A DNA stretch of 64,000 nt from the NCBI RefSeq assembly GCF_002163855.1, contig NZ_CP019332.1, forward strand, positions 409,213 to 473,212. Direction: 5' to 3'. Below are positions 16,381-25,592 of the stretch, one piece after another. The DNA is from Winogradskyella sp. PC-19 (lineage in GTDB: Bacteria; Bacteroidota; Bacteroidia; Flavobacteriales; Flavobacteriaceae). Made by a program: the position numbers and the translations under genes. Every line of letters starts with the position of its first letter. Position 1 is the first letter of the stretch. Below the pieces are notes generated by a model. That model did no database searches and was not told the DNA's origin. It worked only from the letters and a program-made list of their open reading frames with translations.

Positions 16381-17498
16381 TATAGGTTTTTCTTAAAGGT
16401 CTTCCTACGTTTATAAACTTCTGGCTCAAAGTGTTTCCATATTTTGTGTATGGCTTCATTATCTTCCAATTCTGGAGTTCTATAGCAGTATTGAATTCCT
16501 TTTGCTGTAAAGGTTTCGTACATTTCATTAAATAAAACAGCGTGCACACCTTTATTTTGATAATCTGGATGAATACCTATTAAATAGAAAATAACATCCT
16601 TACTACGCTTCTTAGCATTTAAAATATGTCTAAAACCAAAAGGGAAGAGTTTGCCATTTGCTTTTTGTAAAGCTTCAGCAAAACGTGGCATTACAATAGC
16701 AAAACCAACGAGTTTATCTTCGGAATCGATAACAAATTTTATATATTCTGGATTAACAAAACTGATAAATTTCTTTTTAAAATATTCTTTTTGTATATCT
16801 GTGATTTCAACAAAGGACGATAAAGACGCATAACTCTCATTAAACAAATCAAACATGCGGTCTGCGTAGGGCATAACTTCAGTTGTCTTTGTGAAGTTCA
16901 GTTCTTTTAATTTATAGCGACGTTTAATTAAGTTCTGTGCTTTGTAGAAAAATTCAGGTTTTACGTTTTCAAAAGGAAAACGGCTTTCGGAGTATTGTTT
17001 TTCAATTGCAAAGCCATGTGCGACATAATGTTCAACATAATATGGATGATTGTACCAAGTAATCATTGGGCTAATACTGTCAAAGCCTTCGGTCATAACT
17101 CCAACTTTGTCAAGATTTGAGAAACCTACAGGTCCTTCAGTGTATTCTAATTTATACTCTTTGCCTATATCAGAAACCTTACTTAATAATGCTTTGCTAA
17201 CTTCTAAATCGTCAATAAAATCAAACCATCCAAAACGCATTTTTCTAATGCCCTGATTTTTTATTTCAAGCCAATTTACAATAGCAGCAATTCGACCAAC
17301 TATCTCACCGTTTTTGTAAGCTAAAAAGAATCTAGCATCAGCATCGTTAAAAACAGGATTTTCTGATTTATCAAAAGTCTTGAGTTCCTCGCTAATAATA
17401 GGAGGAACCCAATATTTGGAATTTTTATAAAGTTTAAAAGGAAATTTTACAAATTGCTTTAACTCCTTTTTCGAAATCGCTTCTTTAATTTCAATCAT
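16380..17498 (-). CDS. GNAT-fold acyltransferase; candidate lipid N-acyltransferase
   Basis: This 372-residue protein is about twice the length of an ordinary GNAT and looks like two GNAT-like halves. The first half has PFKLYKNSKYWVPP and NGEIVGRIAAIVNW; the C-terminal half has LVGFAIVMPRF and IGIHPDYQNKGVHAVLFNEM, the acyl-CoA-binding loop with Q/G-K-G spacing. It ends in a basic tail (YKRRKTFKKNL). Large GNAT-like proteins of this type serve as bacterial ceramide synthases next to serine palmitoyltransferase in other bacteria. Here the gene is convergent with the CapB-like gene and shares its terminator, so it is a candidate for the step that N-acylates capnine. The fold is read from motifs; the function is inference. 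Confidence 0.65.
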   Translation of the reverse strand: MIEIKEAISKKELKQFVKFPFKLYKNSKYWVPPIISEELKTFDKSENPVFNDADARFFLAYKNGEIVGRIAAIVNWLEIKNQGIRKMRFGWFDFIDDLEVSKALLSKVSDIGKEYKLEYTEGPVGFSNLDKVGVMTEGFDSISPMITWYNHPYYVEHYVAHGFAIEKQYSESRFPFENVKPEFFYKAQNLIKRRYKLKELNFTKTTEVMPYADRMFDLFNESYASLSSFVEITDIQKEYFKKKFISFVNPEYIKFVIDSEDKLVGFAIVMPRFAEALQKANGKLFPFGFRHILNAKKRSKDVIFYLIGIHPDYQNKGVHAVLFNEMYETFTAKGIQYCYRTPELEDNEAIHKIWKHFEPEVYKRRKTFKKNL

Positions 17499-17506
17499 GT
17501 AGTAAA

Positions 17507-18478
17507 TTATAAATTATCAGAATCGAAATCCGTTTTCTTTTTACGCTTTTTCTTTCGCTTAGACGTGTCGACTTTATCTTCGACTTTTCCGCCATTGTCG
17601 ATTTCTTTGTCTTTATGCCAGTCTAAACGATACGAAGCACCAAAAGCAATGTTAAATACTGATGGCGTGTCTTTGGTGTTAAAAGCAATGTTTGTGTCTA
17701 ACTGAAAATTTTTAGTCCATAAATAGGCGCCACCAACTCTAAAAATATTATCTGCATAAAAGTCACTTTTTATACCTTGGTGTTCACCAAAAAGAACCCA
17801 TTGGTCAGAAAATGAATGTGTTAGTGTTAGTATATACTGAAAATCTGAAAACTCAGAGCCAATACGGTCTTTCAGAAAATTCATAACAAAAACCCATCCG
17901 CCAGCAAAGTTGTTTTGTGTTGCCACCATTATTTTTGGGCTAAACCCTTCGACATCTGGTGCCGTAAATGGATTATTTTTAGTATCAAAATTTGCACCTG
18001 CATATACAGATACAGCAGGAATTAAAGATTTCCATTTAAATTTTCTGTTTGCATGATAACTGTAAATATTGGGCTTATCTTCTTCAGCATTTTTATATGG
18101 GTCATAAACCAAGTATTTGGCTCCTATAGTCAAGTTTCTAAAATTAGATCTTTTATCTTCAAAAGGAATTGCCGATGTGTTGCTTGTGAAGTTGTCATTT
18201 TGGAATACACCTTCGATATTAATTTCTAATTCTTCAAAAAGTAATCCAAATCGAGCAGCAAAGTCAACTCCAAAACCTGAAACTTCGTAATTTAGAGGAT
18301 TGTGCTCTTCTTTTATCGTAAAGCCTCCTAGTTCAAACTGTAAAACATTAGTACCTACAGAAAAAGCGGCTTTGGAAACACCAGGTCTGTTTGAGTTAAT
18401 AACATCTGTGTATTGGGCAAAAATTGTAGTTGTCGTAAAGAGGAAGACAATAGCAAAATATGATTTAATGTGTTGCAT
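17507..18478 (-). CDS. Outer-membrane beta-barrel protein, MetA-type (phenol-degradation MetA family)
   Basis: This 323-residue exported protein has a signal peptide (MQHIKSYFAIVFLFTTTTIFAQ) followed by NSNRPGVSKAAFSVGTNVLQFE, a start typical of the MetA-pathway transporter-like family. Alternating beta strands with aromatic girdle residues fill the rest, and a basic KKRKKKT tail precedes DFDSDNL. It is probably a small outer-membrane barrel with an unknown cargo. An ATG seven codons upstream (18499) is possible, but the signal peptide fits better from 18478. It lies 8 bases upstream of the GNAT gene on the same strand and may be cotranscribed with it, so a role in envelope lipid biology is possible but unproven. 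Confidence 0.7.
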   Translation of the reverse strand: MQHIKSYFAIVFLFTTTTIFAQYTDVINSNRPGVSKAAFSVGTNVLQFELGGFTIKEEHNPLNYEVSGFGVDFAARFGLLFEELEINIEGVFQNDNFTSNTSAIPFEDKRSNFRNLTIGAKYLVYDPYKNAEEDKPNIYSYHANRKFKWKSLIPAVSVYAGANFDTKNNPFTAPDVEGFSPKIMVATQNNFAGGWVFVMNFLKDRIGSEFSDFQYILTLTHSFSDQWVLFGEHQGIKSDFYADNIFRVGGAYLWTKNFQLDTNIAFNTKDTPSVFNIAFGASYRLDWHKDKEIDNGGKVEDKVDTSKRKKKRKKKTDFDSDNL

Positions 18479-18583
18479 TGTGTATAGGTTAGTCTTCAAA
18501 TATAGATATTTTATACTTTTTTTAGGGAATAATAACGGATTATAAATGACGTTAATTGTATTTTTGAAGTATATTAAAATTTT

Positions 18584-18865
18584 ATGATTTACACCTTATC
18601 AGTTGTGGGAGTAGCAAGAACACTTATTTGGATTATCGCTATTTACTTTATTGTAAAGATTTTGTCACGTCTTTTTGCACCCTTTTTGATGAAATATGCA
18701 GCAAAAAAAATGGAGCAACGTTTTGGGGAACAATTTAATACGCAACAGCAATCACAAAAGCCTAAGCAAAAAGAAGGTGAAACGGTGATTGATAAAATGC
18801 CTTCAAACTCAAACAGTTCTAATAAAAAAGTTGGAGAATATATCGATTACGAAGAAATTGATTAA
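18584..18865 (+). CDS. DUF4834 small membrane protein
   Basis: This 93-residue protein has one N-terminal hydrophobic segment (about residues 8-36) followed by a basic stretch (KYAAKKMEQRFG), a Gln/Lys/Ser linker, and the C-terminal acidic VGEYIDYEEID motif that marks DUF4834. The family is common in Flavobacteriaceae, often just before YfhO-type proteins as here. Its function is not known; the short conserved C-terminal motif may be a docking peptide, which is a guess. The next gene starts 30 bases downstream on the same strand. Confidence 0.8.
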   Translation: MIYTLSVVGVARTLIWIIAIYFIVKILSRLFAPFLMKYAAKKMEQRFGEQFNTQQQSQKPKQKEGETVIDKMPSNSNSSNKKVGEYIDYEEID

Positions 18866-18895
18866 TTTTCAGCTTAATTTATTTAACTTTTTTTC

Positions 18896-21319
18896 ATGCC
18901 GTTATACCTAAAGCGATTCTTACCGCATTTATTTGTTATACTTGGATTTATAGCACTGTCATTAGCTTATTTTAGTCCTGTTTTACAAGGGAAAAAGATT
19001 TTTCAAAGTGATATACTTCATTATAGAGGTATGGCACAACAACAAATCGAGTATGCTAAAGAAACAGGTGAACAAACGTATTGGACAAATAGCGCTTTTG
19101 GTGGTATGCCTACGTATCAATTAGGTGCCAAATACCCGCACAATTACATCAAAAAGCTAGATTTAGCGATTCGATTTTTACCTCGACCAGCAGATTATTT
19201 ATTCTTATACTTTATTGGATTCTACATTTTGTTATTGAGTCTTAAAGTGGACTTTAAGCTAGCAGCATTAGGTGCTTTAGCGTTTGGTTTTTCAACATAC
19301 ATGATAATTATTCTGGGTGTAGGTCATAATTCTAAAGCGCATGCCATTGCTTACATGCCATTAGTGCTTTCTGGTATCGTTCTCACTTTTCGGAAAAAGT
19401 ATGTTTGGGGTTTCTTATTGACTATAGTTGCTCTAGGACTCGAAATTGTTGCCAATCATTATCAAATGACGTATTACTTACTGTTGTTAGTTTTGGTTTT
19501 AGGATTAGCATATTTGGTCGATGCTTATCAAAAGAAACAATTGCCTCATTTTTTTAAGTCTGTAGGCTTATTATCTGTAGCAGCTATAATTGCCGTTGGA
19601 TTAAATGCTACTAATATTATGGCAACTCAGGAGTATGTTAAGGAAAGTACACGTGGTAAAAGTGATTTGACTATCACGGCAAATGGGCAACCAAAAGCAG
19701 CTAAAGATGGTTTAGATCCAAGTTATATTACCGAATATAGTTATGGACTTGCTGAGTCTTTTAATCTTTTTATCCCAAAATTTATGGGTGGTGGAAGTGG
19801 AGAAGATATAGGTAAAGACTCTAAAATGTATGAAGCCTATTTACAATTAGGTGCATCACCTATTGAAGCGATTGAGGCGACAAGAAACGCACCAATGTAT
19901 TGGGGTAATCAAACCATAGTTGAGGCTCCAGCTTATGTAGGAGCTGTTATAATTTTCTTGTTTGTTCTTGGTTTGTTTTTGGTAAGAGGTCGCTTAAAAT
20001 GGTGGCTTGTTGGAGGAACATTGCTATCATTGTTTTTGTCATACGGAAAAAATCTAAGCTTTTTAACTGACTTTTTTATTGATTATGTTCCGCTTTACAA
20101 CAAATTTAGAGCGGTAAGTTCTATTCAGGTTATACTGGAATTATGTATTCCTGTCTTAGGGGTTTTTGCTTTAGTGAGGTTATTCAATGATTTTCAAAAA
20201 AATGAAGAAAAATTAAAAGCGCTAAAGTATGCAACCGCGATTACAGGTGGTTTAGCATTATTTTTTCTTTTAGCTCATAGTTTCTTATTTGATTTTATAA
20301 AGCCTGGCGAAGAAGAGTATCCTGAACTTTTAGTAAATGCCCTGGCTGAAGATAGAAAGTCACTATTTATTTCTGATACAATTAGAACCCTAGTTTTAGT
20401 TTTACTTTCTGCAGGGTCAATCTTTTATTTTCTAAAAGGAAAGGTTTCTGAAAAATTATTAGTTATCGTCTTTGCTGTCTTGATTTTATTTGATTTGATA
20501 TCAGTAAACAGGGCTTATGTAAATACAGATAACTTTGTACAAGCTAGACAAGTTGAAAAACCTTACCAAGCCACTTTAGCTGATAAGGAAATATTAAAGG
20601 ATAAAGGTCATTTTAGAGTTTTAGATGCTTCACGTGAAGGTCAACAAAAACCAGCAAGAGCGGCATATTTTCATAATTCGTTATCGGGTTATCATGCTGC
20701 AAAACTGAATAGATTTGATGCATTGCTTGATTTTCATATTTATAATAATAATCCAGAGGTTTTAAACATGCTCAATACCAAGTATGTCATTATTGGAGAT
20801 GAATCCGGAAGAGTGCAAGCATCTACTAGATATACAGAGCCTAACGGTAATGCCTGGTTTGTTTCTAAATTGAAAGTTGTAGAGAATGGTGATGAAGAAA
20901 TTAGAGCTTTAGATAGTTTAGAAACAAAGTCTACAGCTGTTATTCAGAAATCGATTTTAAAAGATTTTAATCTTGAAAGAACCTACAAGAGTGATAGTAC
21001 AGCTTCTATAAAGTTAACAACTCATAAACCAAGTTATTTAAAATATGAGTCAAATATAGCTTTTGAAGGTTTAGCAGTATTTTCTGAATTATATTACTAT
21101 AAAGGCTGGAATGCTTATATCGATGGAAAACTTATATCTCATTTTAGAGTTAATTACGTCTTAAGAGCTCTAGAAATACCAAGTGGTAAGCATACAATTG
21201 AGTTTAAATTTGAACCTAAAGTTGTAGAAACAGGAAGCAAGATTGCTCTTGGTAGTTCAGTTTTATTTGGATTACTGCTTTTACTTGGTGGTTTTTTGCA
21301 GTTTAGAAACAAAGAATAG
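18896..21319 (+). CDS. YfhO-family membrane protein
   Basis: This 807-residue polytopic inner-membrane protein has roughly 12 hydrophobic segments, starting LFVILGFIALSLAYFSPV, and the YfhO motif QSDILHYRGMAQQ with YWTNSAFGGMPTYQLG at about residues 35-75. The soluble C-terminal region (about 600-770) has the FSELYYYKGWNAYIDGK stretch typical of the family. YfhO proteins are GT-C-like and are linked to glycosylation of lipoteichoic acid in Firmicutes; in Bacteroidota the substrate is not known. It is followed by a glycosyltransferase and a flippase on the same strand, which supports a role in envelope polysaccharide or glycolipid assembly. Confidence 0.88.
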   Translation: MPLYLKRFLPHLFVILGFIALSLAYFSPVLQGKKIFQSDILHYRGMAQQQIEYAKETGEQTYWTNSAFGGMPTYQLGAKYPHNYIKKLDLAIRFLPRPADYLFLYFIGFYILLLSLKVDFKLAALGALAFGFSTYMIIILGVGHNSKAHAIAYMPLVLSGIVLTFRKKYVWGFLLTIVALGLEIVANHYQMTYYLLLLVLVLGLAYLVDAYQKKQLPHFFKSVGLLSVAAIIAVGLNATNIMATQEYVKESTRGKSDLTITANGQPKAAKDGLDPSYITEYSYGLAESFNLFIPKFMGGGSGEDIGKDSKMYEAYLQLGASPIEAIEATRNAPMYWGNQTIVEAPAYVGAVIIFLFVLGLFLVRGRLKWWLVGGTLLSLFLSYGKNLSFLTDFFIDYVPLYNKFRAVSSIQVILELCIPVLGVFALVRLFNDFQKNEEKLKALKYATAITGGLALFFLLAHSFLFDFIKPGEEEYPELLVNALAEDRKSLFISDTIRTLVLVLLSAGSIFYFLKGKVSEKLLVIVFAVLILFDLISVNRAYVNTDNFVQARQVEKPYQATLADKEILKDKGHFRVLDASREGQQKPARAAYFHNSLSGYHAAKLNRFDALLDFHIYNNNPEVLNMLNTKYVIIGDESGRVQASTRYTEPNGNAWFVSKLKVVENGDEEIRALDSLETKSTAVIQKSILKDFNLERTYKSDSTASIKLTTHKPSYLKYESNIAFEGLAVFSELYYYKGWNAYIDGKLISHFRVNYVLRALEIPSGKHTIEFKFEPKVVETGSKIALGSSVLFGLLLLLGGFLQFRNKE

Positions 21320-21344
21320 TTCTTGTACTTCTAACTACAACTAT

Positions 21345-22634
21345 ATGGAAAAAAAGAAAGTCCTTATTGTTTTGTATTATTGGCCACCAGCTGGAGGTCC
21401 AGGTGTACAACGATGGCTTAAGTTTGTAAAATATTTGCCGAAATTTGATATAGAGCCAATAGTTTATTGTCCTTCAAATCCTAGCTATCCAATCGTAGAT
21501 AATAGTCTAGAAAATGAAATTTTAGACGAAGTCACTATTATAAAACAACCAATAAAAGAACCTTATCGCTTTGCTAATCTCCTGTCCAAACGTAGTTCAA
21601 AATCTATAAGTTCTGGAGTTATTCCTAATAAAAGTAAGCAGTCTTTTATTGAACGATTACTGCTTTTTGTAAGAGGAAATTTTTTTATTCCTGACGCACG
21701 AAAAAACTGGGTGAAACCATCAGTTAGATTTCTTTCAGATTATATTAACCAAAATGAAATTGATACTGTCATAACAACAGGTCCACCACATAGTTTGCAT
21801 TTGATTGGCTTACAATTAAAACAAAATTTAAGCATAAAATGGATAGCAGATTTTCGTGACCCTTGGACTACTATTGGTTATCATAAAGCTTTAAAATTGT
21901 TGGGTTTTGCTAAAAAAAAGCATATCGAATTAGAGCAACAAGTTCTAAATTCTGTCGACCAAATTATTGTGACTAGTCATCATACTAAAATCGAATTTTC
22001 TAATAAAACTAACAAGCCAATAAAAGTCATCACAAACGGATACGATAATCATTCTGTTGCAATAGATTCAAAGGATAAAAAGTTTACAATTTCACATATA
22101 GGCTCGTTGTTATCAGATAGAAATCCATTGAATTTATGGGAATCAATTTCCGAATTATTGACTGAAAACGATATGTTTGCTAAAGCGGTTCAAATTAATT
22201 TTGTTGGTGTTGTAAGTGACGCCATAATTAATTCTGTTAAAGCTTATGGGCTAGGAGAGTATTTAAACATCGCTGGTTATGTTAATCATGATAAGGCTAT
22301 AGAGTTTCAAAAGAAGTCACAATTGTTATTGCTTATAGAGATAAATTCTCAGGATACAAAAGCTATCATACCAGGAAAATTGTTTGAATATATGATTTCA
22401 GAAACTCCGATTATTGCAGTTGGTCCAGAAGGTTCAGATATCCAAAACATTATTGCAGAAACTAATACTGGTTCTTATTTCTTATATTCAGAAAAAGAAA
22501 AACTAAAAGCTCAAATTTTAGCCTATTTTGAAACTTATCAAAGTGATGTTTTAAAAACAGATGCTATTGGACTCCAGAAATATAGTAGAAGCGCTTTAAC
22601 AAAAACATTTTCTGATGTTTTACATCAACTATAA
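21345..22634 (+). CDS. GT4-family glycosyltransferase
   Basis: This 429-residue protein is a GT-B glycosyltransferase: the N-terminal LIVLYYWPPAGGPGVQRW motif contains the glycine loop for the acceptor/donor, and the C-terminal half has an IAVGPEGSDI donor-binding segment preceded by LFEYMISETPI with the conserved glutamate. It probably uses an NDP-sugar and a lipid-linked acceptor on the cytoplasmic face. An open frame extends 34 codons upstream inside yfhO, but the family N-terminus begins at the ATG at 21345. It sits between yfhO and a flippase gene. Confidence 0.85.
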   Translation: MEKKKVLIVLYYWPPAGGPGVQRWLKFVKYLPKFDIEPIVYCPSNPSYPIVDNSLENEILDEVTIIKQPIKEPYRFANLLSKRSSKSISSGVIPNKSKQSFIERLLLFVRGNFFIPDARKNWVKPSVRFLSDYINQNEIDTVITTGPPHSLHLIGLQLKQNLSIKWIADFRDPWTTIGYHKALKLLGFAKKKHIELEQQVLNSVDQIIVTSHHTKIEFSNKTNKPIKVITNGYDNHSVAIDSKDKKFTISHIGSLLSDRNPLNLWESISELLTENDMFAKAVQINFVGVVSDAIINSVKAYGLGEYLNIAGYVNHDKAIEFQKKSQLLLLIEINSQDTKAIIPGKLFEYMISETPIIAVGPEGSDIQNIIAETNTGSYFLYSEKEKLKAQILAYFETYQSDVLKTDAIGLQKYSRSALTKTFSDVLHQL

Positions 22635-22661
22635 CTCTAAAAAAGTTGTAATTTTAAGTCT

Positions 22662-24119
22662 GTGGGAATAGTTATAAAACAATCTTTCAAAAATACATTA
22701 AGTACCTACATTGGCTTTGGTATTGGTGCCATTAATACACTTTTTTTATATACAAATTTTTTAACTGATGATTATTATGGATTAGTTGCTTTTGTCCTTT
22801 CTGCTGCTAATATTATGTTGCCTTTTATGGCGTTTGGCGTTCAAAATGCTCTTATAAAATTCTACTCGACATTCAAAACAAAAAACAGTCTCAATAGTTT
22901 TTTGACTTTAATGTTGTTTTTGCCTTTTGTCTTTATAATACCTGTAGGTTTAGTAGGTGTATTTGGCTATGACTTTATAGCAAGTTTATTGTCTGAGAAA
23001 AATCCTTTAGTTTATGATTATGTTTGGCATATTTACATAACAGCCATTGCGATGGCTTATTTCGAGATTTTCTTTGCTTGGTCAAAAGTTCACTTAAAAA
23101 CTGTTTTCGGGAATTTATTAAGAGAAGTGTTTCATCGTCTATGCATCATGATTTTATTAGGATGTGTTTACATGAAATGGATTGATGTTGAAACCTTTAT
23201 AAGTGGAGTAGTAGCAGTTTATGTTCTTAGAATGCTAATTATGAAAATATATGCTTATGCATTACGCTTTCCGGTAGTTAAGTTCGATAAAATTGAAAAT
23301 GTTACTTCAATTCTTAAGTATAGTTTTTTGATTATTCTGGCAGGCTCAATAGCGATGGTCATTTTAGATTTGGATAAGTTTATGATTGGTCAATATTTAG
23401 AAATTGAAAATGTTGCTTATTATAGCGTAGCTGTCTTTATTGCTACAGTTATTTCTGTTCCGCAGCGTTCAATGCATCAAATTATGATGCCATTAACTGC
23501 AAAATTATTAAACCAGAAAAGCGTTAATGATCTCAAGGCCTTATATCAAAAAAGTTCCTTAAGTCTTTTGATAATTAGTGGGCTTATTTTTGTGCTTATT
23601 GTAGTTAATATAAATATGCTATACGAAATTCTTCCAGAAAAATTTACTGGAGGATTGTTTATTGTTATTATCATTGGGTTAGCAAAGCTATATGATAATC
23701 TAATGGGTAATAATAATGCGATTATATTTAATAGTGACTATTACAGAGTTGTACTTTTTTTCGGTGTTCTATTGGCTGTTACTGCTATTATTTTTAATAT
23801 GATATTAATTCCTCTCTATGGGATTGAGGGTTCTGCTATAGCTACATTTTTGGCTATAATAATTTATAATACTTTGAAATTAGTATTTGTAAAAATGAAA
23901 TTAAAAATGCACCCTTTCAGCTTTACAACAATTAAGGTATTGTTTGTTCTTGCCCTATTTACTTTTGGCTTTTATTATATTGAATTTTGGTTTCATCCAA
24001 TAATTAATATTATTCTAAAGTCAATTATAGTCGTATTAATTTACTTAGTTGTTATTTATAAATTTAATTTTTCTGAAGATATTAATACACAACTTAAAAA
24101 GTATTTCCCTTTCTTATAA
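22662..24119 (+). CDS. Polysaccharide flippase-like membrane protein (MOP/Wzx type)
   Basis: This 485-residue protein has about 12-14 hydrophobic segments and begins QSFKNTLSTYIGFGIGAINTLFLY, as in oligosaccharide flippases of the MOP superfamily. These move lipid-linked sugars across the inner membrane. The start codon is GTG (at 22662), with no nearby in-frame ATG. It follows the glycosyltransferase by 27 bases, and a hairpin lies after its stop. Substrate unknown; together with YfhO and the glycosyltransferase it suggests a small glycan module. Confidence 0.85.
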   Translation: MGIVIKQSFKNTLSTYIGFGIGAINTLFLYTNFLTDDYYGLVAFVLSAANIMLPFMAFGVQNALIKFYSTFKTKNSLNSFLTLMLFLPFVFIIPVGLVGVFGYDFIASLLSEKNPLVYDYVWHIYITAIAMAYFEIFFAWSKVHLKTVFGNLLREVFHRLCIMILLGCVYMKWIDVETFISGVVAVYVLRMLIMKIYAYALRFPVVKFDKIENVTSILKYSFLIILAGSIAMVILDLDKFMIGQYLEIENVAYYSVAVFIATVISVPQRSMHQIMMPLTAKLLNQKSVNDLKALYQKSSLSLLIISGLIFVLIVVNINMLYEILPEKFTGGLFIVIIIGLAKLYDNLMGNNNAIIFNSDYYRVVLFFGVLLAVTAIIFNMILIPLYGIEGSAIATFLAIIIYNTLKLVFVKMKLKMHPFSFTTIKVLFVLALFTFGFYYIEFWFHPIINIILKSIIVVLIYLVVIYKFNFSEDINTQLKKYFPFL

Positions 24120-24128
24120 ATAAGAAAA

Positions 24129-24163
24129 TCCTGCAAGGTGCTTTGAGGCATACACTTGCAGGA
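24129..24163 (-). terminator. Inverted repeat, probable terminator for the minus-strand gene
   Basis: TCCTGCAAG and CTTGCAGGA are perfect 9-base inverted arms with a 17-base loop. On the minus strand the hairpin is followed by GATTTTCTTA, a modest T run, so it most likely terminates the basic secreted protein gene; for the plus strand no T tract follows. Confidence 0.55.
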
Positions 24164-24189
24164 AATTCAATCTAACCAACCAAAATCAT

Positions 24190-25443
24190 TTATCCTCTTC
24201 TTCGAGAACTAGTTCTAGCAGATGTGCTCTTAGAACTTCTACTTGAACTTGGTCTTTTGCTCACAGATGATGTTTTTCTTTTACTTTGAGAAACTGTTCT
24301 CTGAGCTCTTTTAGGAGCTGTTCTTGAAGATTTACGAGCTGTTGTAGTCGATTTTCTAACTGAACTATTATTTTGTCTTTTTACTCTATTAGAAGTCACA
24401 GCTCTTTTTTGAGTCGTACTTCTGCCAGTAGTTGCTTTGATATTTCTCGTAGACCTAGTGCTAACAGAAGGTCTAGAATTTCTATTTGTCGAACGTTGTG
24501 CATTATCATTTCTGGTAGAACGTTTTTGTGAAACTCCTCTTGTATTACGAGTAGAGTTACCTCTAGTTGTTGCTTGAGTGTTTCTTGTACTTCTAGTTGT
24601 TCTAGAATTTACATCTCGGTTACTACGAGTTGTACCTCTGTCATTTGACGCTAATCGTCTTCCTCTATTACGCGTAATAGATCGATTTCTTTCTTGTGCA
24701 CGTCTACCAATACTTCTTTCACGTTCATTTCTAGGTGTTTGCGCATATCGTCTAGAGTAGTCTCCATTGTTACCACGTCTACCATAGTTGTTGTTTTCTC
24801 TACGTCCATTAATATTTACAAATCTAGTGTTGTTTCTGTATGGTCTGTAGTACGTGTGACGAAAAGGTGTATAAAACTGTCTGTACGGATTTCTGTTTAC
24901 AATACATAAGTTTACCGCTGGTACAGTATAAAATCTATGCCATGGTCTGAAAACATAAGCTCTATTCCATCTATTAATAAAGCCCGTATGTCTTAGAAAT
25001 ACATTACCATTCCAAAATATATTAAGACCACCAAGTCTATTAATTCGACCGAATCGGTTATAATTAATAAAGATATTACCAATCTGATTTACTCTACCGT
25101 AAAAGTCATAAAAAATAGGTGTGTTTTCAATCTGAATTACCGCACCAAAGCTATCATATTGTACGTATGGATCGTAGTTGAAGCCTGAGTTAAAACTAAA
25201 ACTTACATTTCGGTTATTAAATCCAACGTTTACATTTGGACCAAAAGCTTGTGCATAAAAATCAAATTGTCCATCTGGGAAAACTGAAAATTCAATACCA
25301 CCTTCGTTAAATATGAAAGAATTGCCATAACCTCTCACATAGTTATAATTTGAAGCATTAGCTTCACTTGTTGTGTTGGTTGTTGCAAAAGAGGTGCTTC
25401 CTATGAGCATCACACTTGCCAGTAAAAATAGAATCCTTTTCAT
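24190..25443 (-). CDS. Secreted, highly basic protein with Arg/Ser/Thr-rich tail, hypothetical
   Basis: This 417-residue protein has a signal peptide (MKRILFLLASVMLIGSTSFA). The N-terminal domain (about residues 30-200) is rich in Asn, Phe, Gly and Tyr and has strand-turn repeats such as GRVNQIGNIFINYNRFGRIN. After about residue 200 the sequence is low-complexity, with Arg, Ser, Thr and Asn in RSTRNxxxTTR-like units. The neighbour at 25593-26261 shares the head: GIEFSVFPDGQFDF here, GVEFLIFADGSFDF there. The tail would bind polyanions (DNA, polysaccharide), but that is inference. The preferred start is the second ATG (25443), where the signal peptide begins; a start at 25470 is possible. Confidence 0.7.
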   Translation of the reverse strand: MKRILFLLASVMLIGSTSFATTNTTSEANASNYNYVRGYGNSFIFNEGGIEFSVFPDGQFDFYAQAFGPNVNVGFNNRNVSFSFNSGFNYDPYVQYDSFGAVIQIENTPIFYDFYGRVNQIGNIFINYNRFGRINRLGGLNIFWNGNVFLRHTGFINRWNRAYVFRPWHRFYTVPAVNLCIVNRNPYRQFYTPFRHTYYRPYRNNTRFVNINGRRENNNYGRRGNNGDYSRRYAQTPRNERERSIGRRAQERNRSITRNRGRRLASNDRGTTRSNRDVNSRTTRSTRNTQATTRGNSTRNTRGVSQKRSTRNDNAQRSTNRNSRPSVSTRSTRNIKATTGRSTTQKRAVTSNRVKRQNNSSVRKSTTTARKSSRTAPKRAQRTVSQSKRKTSSVSKRPSSSRSSKSTSARTSSRRRG

Positions 25444-25502
25444 AATATTTGGGTTTAAAATTAAATTCAATATGATAAATACAAACAGCGTGCCAAATTT
25501 TG

Positions 25503-25525
25503 AAACACTTGATTTTACTAGTGTT
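25503..25525. promoter_or_regulatory. Inverted repeat upstream of the basic secreted gene
   Basis: AAACACT and AGTGTTT are 7-base inverted arms with a 9-base spacer, 60 bases upstream of the start of the gene at 24190-25443. It could be an operator or a weak hairpin; nothing further supports either. Confidence 0.3.
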
Positions 25526-25537
25526 TTGAAACTTTAT

Positions 25538-25567
25538 AAAAAACCTGAGAGTTATTTAACTCTCAGG
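25538..25567 (-). terminator. Intrinsic terminator of the second secreted basic gene
   Basis: CCTGAGAGTT and AACTCTCAGG form a perfect 10-base-pair stem with a 4-base loop; read on the minus strand it is followed by TTTTTT. It separates the two related secreted genes into two transcripts. Confidence 0.9.
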
Positions 25568-25592
25568 TCTTAAATACTAGTAAGCTTAAATG

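Noticed and set aside
21243..21344. N-terminal extension of the GT4 glycosyltransferase
   Set aside because: It overlaps the end of yfhO and the family motif begins right after the ATG at 21345.
24190..25443. Cytoplasmic histone-like DNA-binding protein, because of the basic tail
   Set aside because: The protein begins with a clear signal peptide, so it is exported; binding of DNA outside the cell stays open.
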